From a virus, in IMG/VR virus record IMGVR_UViG_3300044729_000111, positions 1 to 23,086 of that record: 23,086 nt of DNA, one strand, 5' to 3'. The notes under the pieces are model-generated. The model searched no databases. It was not told where the DNA came from and saw only the letters and a program-made list of their open reading frames with translations. The translations under genes and the position numbers were made by a program. Shown here in pieces: positions 20,979 through 23,086 of this stretch; the first letter of the stretch is position 1, and each line of letters opens with the position of its first letter.

Positions 20979-22842
20979 TGTAAGTTTCTTGCCATTGCTC
21001 AGCGAATGCTTCATCTAAGTTTAATGACATGCGTTGTTGTTTTTGACTTCTGGTTGCCCAGCGATTATTTTGGAACTGACCAACCTTGCTGCCTTGTTGC
21101 ATTAATTCGCGGATGCGAATGATAGCAAACCATAAAGCCATCACGCAGTCAGTTGGGTTCTTAGTATCTGGCTTCCAGGTAATGAGTTGCTGTACAAGAG
21201 ACTTGAGTCCCTCTGAGCCTTCATTGCTTGGCAGTTCGATTAGACCGTTGTCTTGGTAGCGACCATCATGTATAGTACCAAAAAGGCTAGACATAGATGC
21301 TACACCAAAAGATGTGTCCCACTTGTTTTTACCAGTAAAGTGTGAGTTTAACTGGCAGCCGTAGGTAGCCAGATAGTTACGCAGGTCAGTGTCCATAGCG
21401 TAGTACTTCTGGTGTGCGTTAATTTCTACACGAAACTCTTGAGGGCTATACTTCTCAACCCATTCACGAATTAAAGCGTTCTCCTTTTGAGGAGTAGGGT
21501 CTGCCATGTTGACGCAGTCAAGTACATAGATTGTACTATCATCGCGGTTAAGAGTTACAGCTACAAATGCTGAACGACCAGATACGGCAGGGTCAAAGCC
21601 AATTACTGTGTAGGTCGAGCCTGCTCTGGACGGGTGCCCTGGAGCACCAGGTTTAAGCGGTCCACGCTTTCGCATACCGTTAACACATCCTGCAACTGCT
21701 GTTGGCGCGAATATGGAATCGGACTGGACGTCTTCTTGTTGGTAGACCATAGCCCAGACAGATGCCGCAACTTCAGAGCGGCGCGTAAAAAGCGAGGGTC
21801 CATCCCATTTCGGATAAAGTCCATTTTCGTCAGGCTCATCAATCTCGTTCTCCTGCATTGTGGTCTTAGGCCACAGCGTCTTCCAGTTATCAGGCTTCTC
21901 GTCAAACTGAAGTACGGCAGGCATTGCAAAGTAAGTAAAGGGTGATTTGCCACCAGACCACTGTTGAGGGTCACGTAGCATTTTGTATAGGTCAATTGGT
22001 GCAACTCGAGTGCCAACGATAATTAATTTACCATGTCGCCCAAGGCGGGTAATAACTTCCTTTTGAATCCACTCGAGCTGCTTTTCCCACTCGTGAGCGT
22101 TTGAGCCCATCACAGCATCGTCGATAATAATCAGGTCAGCGCGAGCACCGTAAATCTGTGAGCCCATACCTAGGGCCTGGACCGTTGGGTCCTTTTCGCC
22201 AGAGTCGCGTCCTGTACCCAGATAAATCATGTCAGCAGACCATTGTGTTGAGTCTGCCTTATACCCTCCATTTGGGCCGAAGGCTACTTGGAGTTTGGTG
22301 AAGGCTGGGTGGGAAAGTCTTGTTTTGATTGCGCCAAGGAATTTGCGAGCCATACCCTGAGTCTTAGAAACAATAATGACTCGCGCATTGGGGTTGGTAA
22401 CAATCTTATAAACGACGTAGTTAGTCGTAATGACCGTACTTTTAGCATGCTCAGGAGGTACGTTAATGAGAACACGGTTAGCCGCTCCTGGCTCGTAGGT
22501 CATGGCTGGGTCTAGCCAGCGGGGGTCACGGCCCTCAATCAGGTCTACCCAATCAAGGTGATGCTCGAAGAGCTTAGTGTCTAGGAACTGCTCAGAGAAG
22601 TCAGGGAAGGAAATATCTCCCAGCTCCTTTAGGTCAGTCTTGATGCCCTTACCCTCGAGGCGAGCAGCCTCGGCACGTGCTTTAAACTCAGGGTCAGTTG
22701 CTGACCATTGGCGAAATGCCACATCTGAGCGGCCCACGGAGGCCATAGCCTGGGTAATCGTGCTACCCTGACTCAGTTGCTGCAAGGCCTTTTCTTGCGC
22801 CTCGCGCTTAGGGATATTCTGAATCCCAGGTTTTCTACCCAT
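20974..22842 (-). CDS. terL: terminase large subunit with N-terminal HTH
   Basis: This 622-residue protein powers DNA packaging and cuts concatemers. Residues 12-64 form a helix-turn-helix resembling small-terminase DNA-binding domains (REAQEKALQQLSQGSTITQA, then VAFRQWSATDPEF). The ATPase domain has a variant Walker A, PPEHAKST (129-136), lacking the usual GK glycine, and Walker B LIIIDD (237-242) with Asp at the catalytic acid position; VGTR (276-279) fits the coupling motif. The RNase-H-fold nuclease shows D417 (GFDPA), E473 (RVEINAH) and D565 (NPTDC). All motifs are in order, so it looks intact. GGGGAC precedes the ATG. No separate small terminase is seen in this window; it could lie to the right. 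Confidence 0.95.
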   Translation of the reverse strand: MGRKPGIQNIPKREAQEKALQQLSQGSTITQAMASVGRSDVAFRQWSATDPEFKARAEAARLEGKGIKTDLKELGDISFPDFSEQFLDTKLFEHHLDWVDLIEGRDPRWLDPAMTYEPGAANRVLINVPPEHAKSTVITTNYVVYKIVTNPNARVIIVSKTQGMARKFLGAIKTRLSHPAFTKLQVAFGPNGGYKADSTQWSADMIYLGTGRDSGEKDPTVQALGMGSQIYGARADLIIIDDAVMGSNAHEWEKQLEWIQKEVITRLGRHGKLIIVGTRVAPIDLYKMLRDPQQWSGGKSPFTYFAMPAVLQFDEKPDNWKTLWPKTTMQENEIDEPDENGLYPKWDGPSLFTRRSEVAASVWAMVYQQEDVQSDSIFAPTAVAGCVNGMRKRGPLKPGAPGHPSRAGSTYTVIGFDPAVSGRSAFVAVTLNRDDSTIYVLDCVNMADPTPQKENALIREWVEKYSPQEFRVEINAHQKYYAMDTDLRNYLATYGCQLNSHFTGKNKWDTSFGVASMSSLFGTIHDGRYQDNGLIELPSNEGSEGLKSLVQQLITWKPDTKNPTDCVMALWFAIIRIRELMQQGSKVGQFQNNRWATRSQKQQRMSLNLDEAFAEQWQETYS

Positions 22843-23086
22843 CAGTTGTCCCCATCATTTACAGTCATTTAACGCTAGCCGATTAACGGCAGAACTTCCC
22901 CATATTATAATATATTATATAATATATAAGAGTCGCGGAGTCTTAAACGGAGCGACTCCGTATATGTATTTCTATACATATAAGATAACCTGTTCAAATC
23001 GTAAAACCGAACAACTGAAACGAATATATTTTTAAAAGCCCTGGTCAGGGCTATATATAGGGGGGCTATAGTATTATATAACAGAA
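22843..23086. promoter_or_regulatory. AT-rich leader upstream of terminase with hairpins and -10-like boxes
   Basis: The 244 bases hold no gene. 22902-22929 is pure A/T with an inverted repeat (22902-22909 with 22918-22925) and TATAAT on both strands, for example minus strand at 22904-22909 and 22914-22919; no good -35 is visible. 22930-22960 can form two mutually exclusive 7-bp stems. 22961-22982 is a perfect 8-bp AT stem, and 22878-22890 is a small GCCG/CGGC hairpin before the terminase ribosome site. A promoter, operator or packaging-initiation site are all possible. Confidence 0.5.
23029..23052 (-). terminator. possible leftward rho-independent terminator
   Basis: On the minus strand AGCCCTG/CAGGGCT (23052-23046 with 23043-23037) makes a 6-bp stem with a four-base loop (or 7 bp with an impossibly small one), followed by TTTT and then A's. 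It would end transcription arriving from genes to the right before the terminase operon starts. The T-tract is short, so I am only moderately confident. Confidence 0.45.

Noticed and set aside
20966-20995. Longer 69-residue form of the small membrane protein
   Set aside because: The earlier ATG lies within the terminase gene and lacks a ribosome site, whereas the inner ATG has TTAGGATATAAA.
22983-23036. GTTCAAATC resembling a tRNA T-loop
   Set aside because: The flanking bases do not form a T stem, and no acceptor or anticodon arms can be drawn around it.

Overview
The window is the virion-structure and DNA-packaging module of a tailed double-stranded DNA phage (Caudoviricetes). Every gene I can support lies on the minus strand and is read from right to left. 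The evidence is a large terminase, portal, scaffold and capsid series, a fibre with an intramolecular chaperone domain, and near-gapless packing with stop/start overlaps. Base composition is moderately AT-rich by eye. No tail-tube, tape-measure, sheath or baseplate gene is recognisable, and several very large unknown proteins sit in the head region, so I favour a podovirus-like virion. The major capsid protein resembles N4-gp56-family capsids that I recall from actinobacterial phages. Several small basic proteins resemble families shared among aquatic phages. An uncultured aquatic phage, perhaps of an actinobacterium, is a reasonable guess, but the host is not proven.

Layout in transcription order. 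(1) 23086-22843: AT-rich non-coding leader with several hairpins and -10-like boxes. (2) 22842-20974: large terminase with an N-terminal helix-turn-helix, then a small membrane protein (20965-20786) and the portal (20758-18992). (3) 18977-18432: an HslV/proteasome-like Ntn-hydrolase in the position usually held by the prohead protease. (4) 18423-10104: a small disordered protein, a 1536-residue giant protein and three medium-sized unknown proteins joined by TAATG couplings, probably internal or ejected virion proteins. (5) 9986-8279: scaffold and major capsid protein, followed by a GC-rich hairpin. (6) 8215-6452: a small protein, a cysteine-cluster protein and five tiny lysine/arginine-rich proteins. 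(7) 6452-5263: a hypothetical protein and a probable head-tail adaptor. (8) 5254-1586: a 1222-residue fibre with a Ser/Thr/Ala heptad stalk, 32 seventeen-residue YadA-like beta-roll repeats and a Peptidase S74 tail. (9) 1586-1: a hypothetical protein and two GT-A-type glycosyltransferases; the second runs off the left edge.

How the parts fit: the terminase pumps DNA through the portal into a shell built from scaffold and capsid protein. The Ntn-hydrolase is the only protease candidate for processing that shell. The large unknown proteins are candidates for an internal core or ejection machinery. The adaptor closes the head, and the fibre binds the host after autocleavage of its S74 domain. 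The glycosyltransferases could decorate the fibre or another virion surface, or modify the host.

The least ordinary features are the Ntn-hydrolase beside the portal, the 8.3-kb block of unknown virion proteins between protease and scaffold, the island of tiny basic proteins, and the repeat-built fibre with neighbouring glycosyltransferases.
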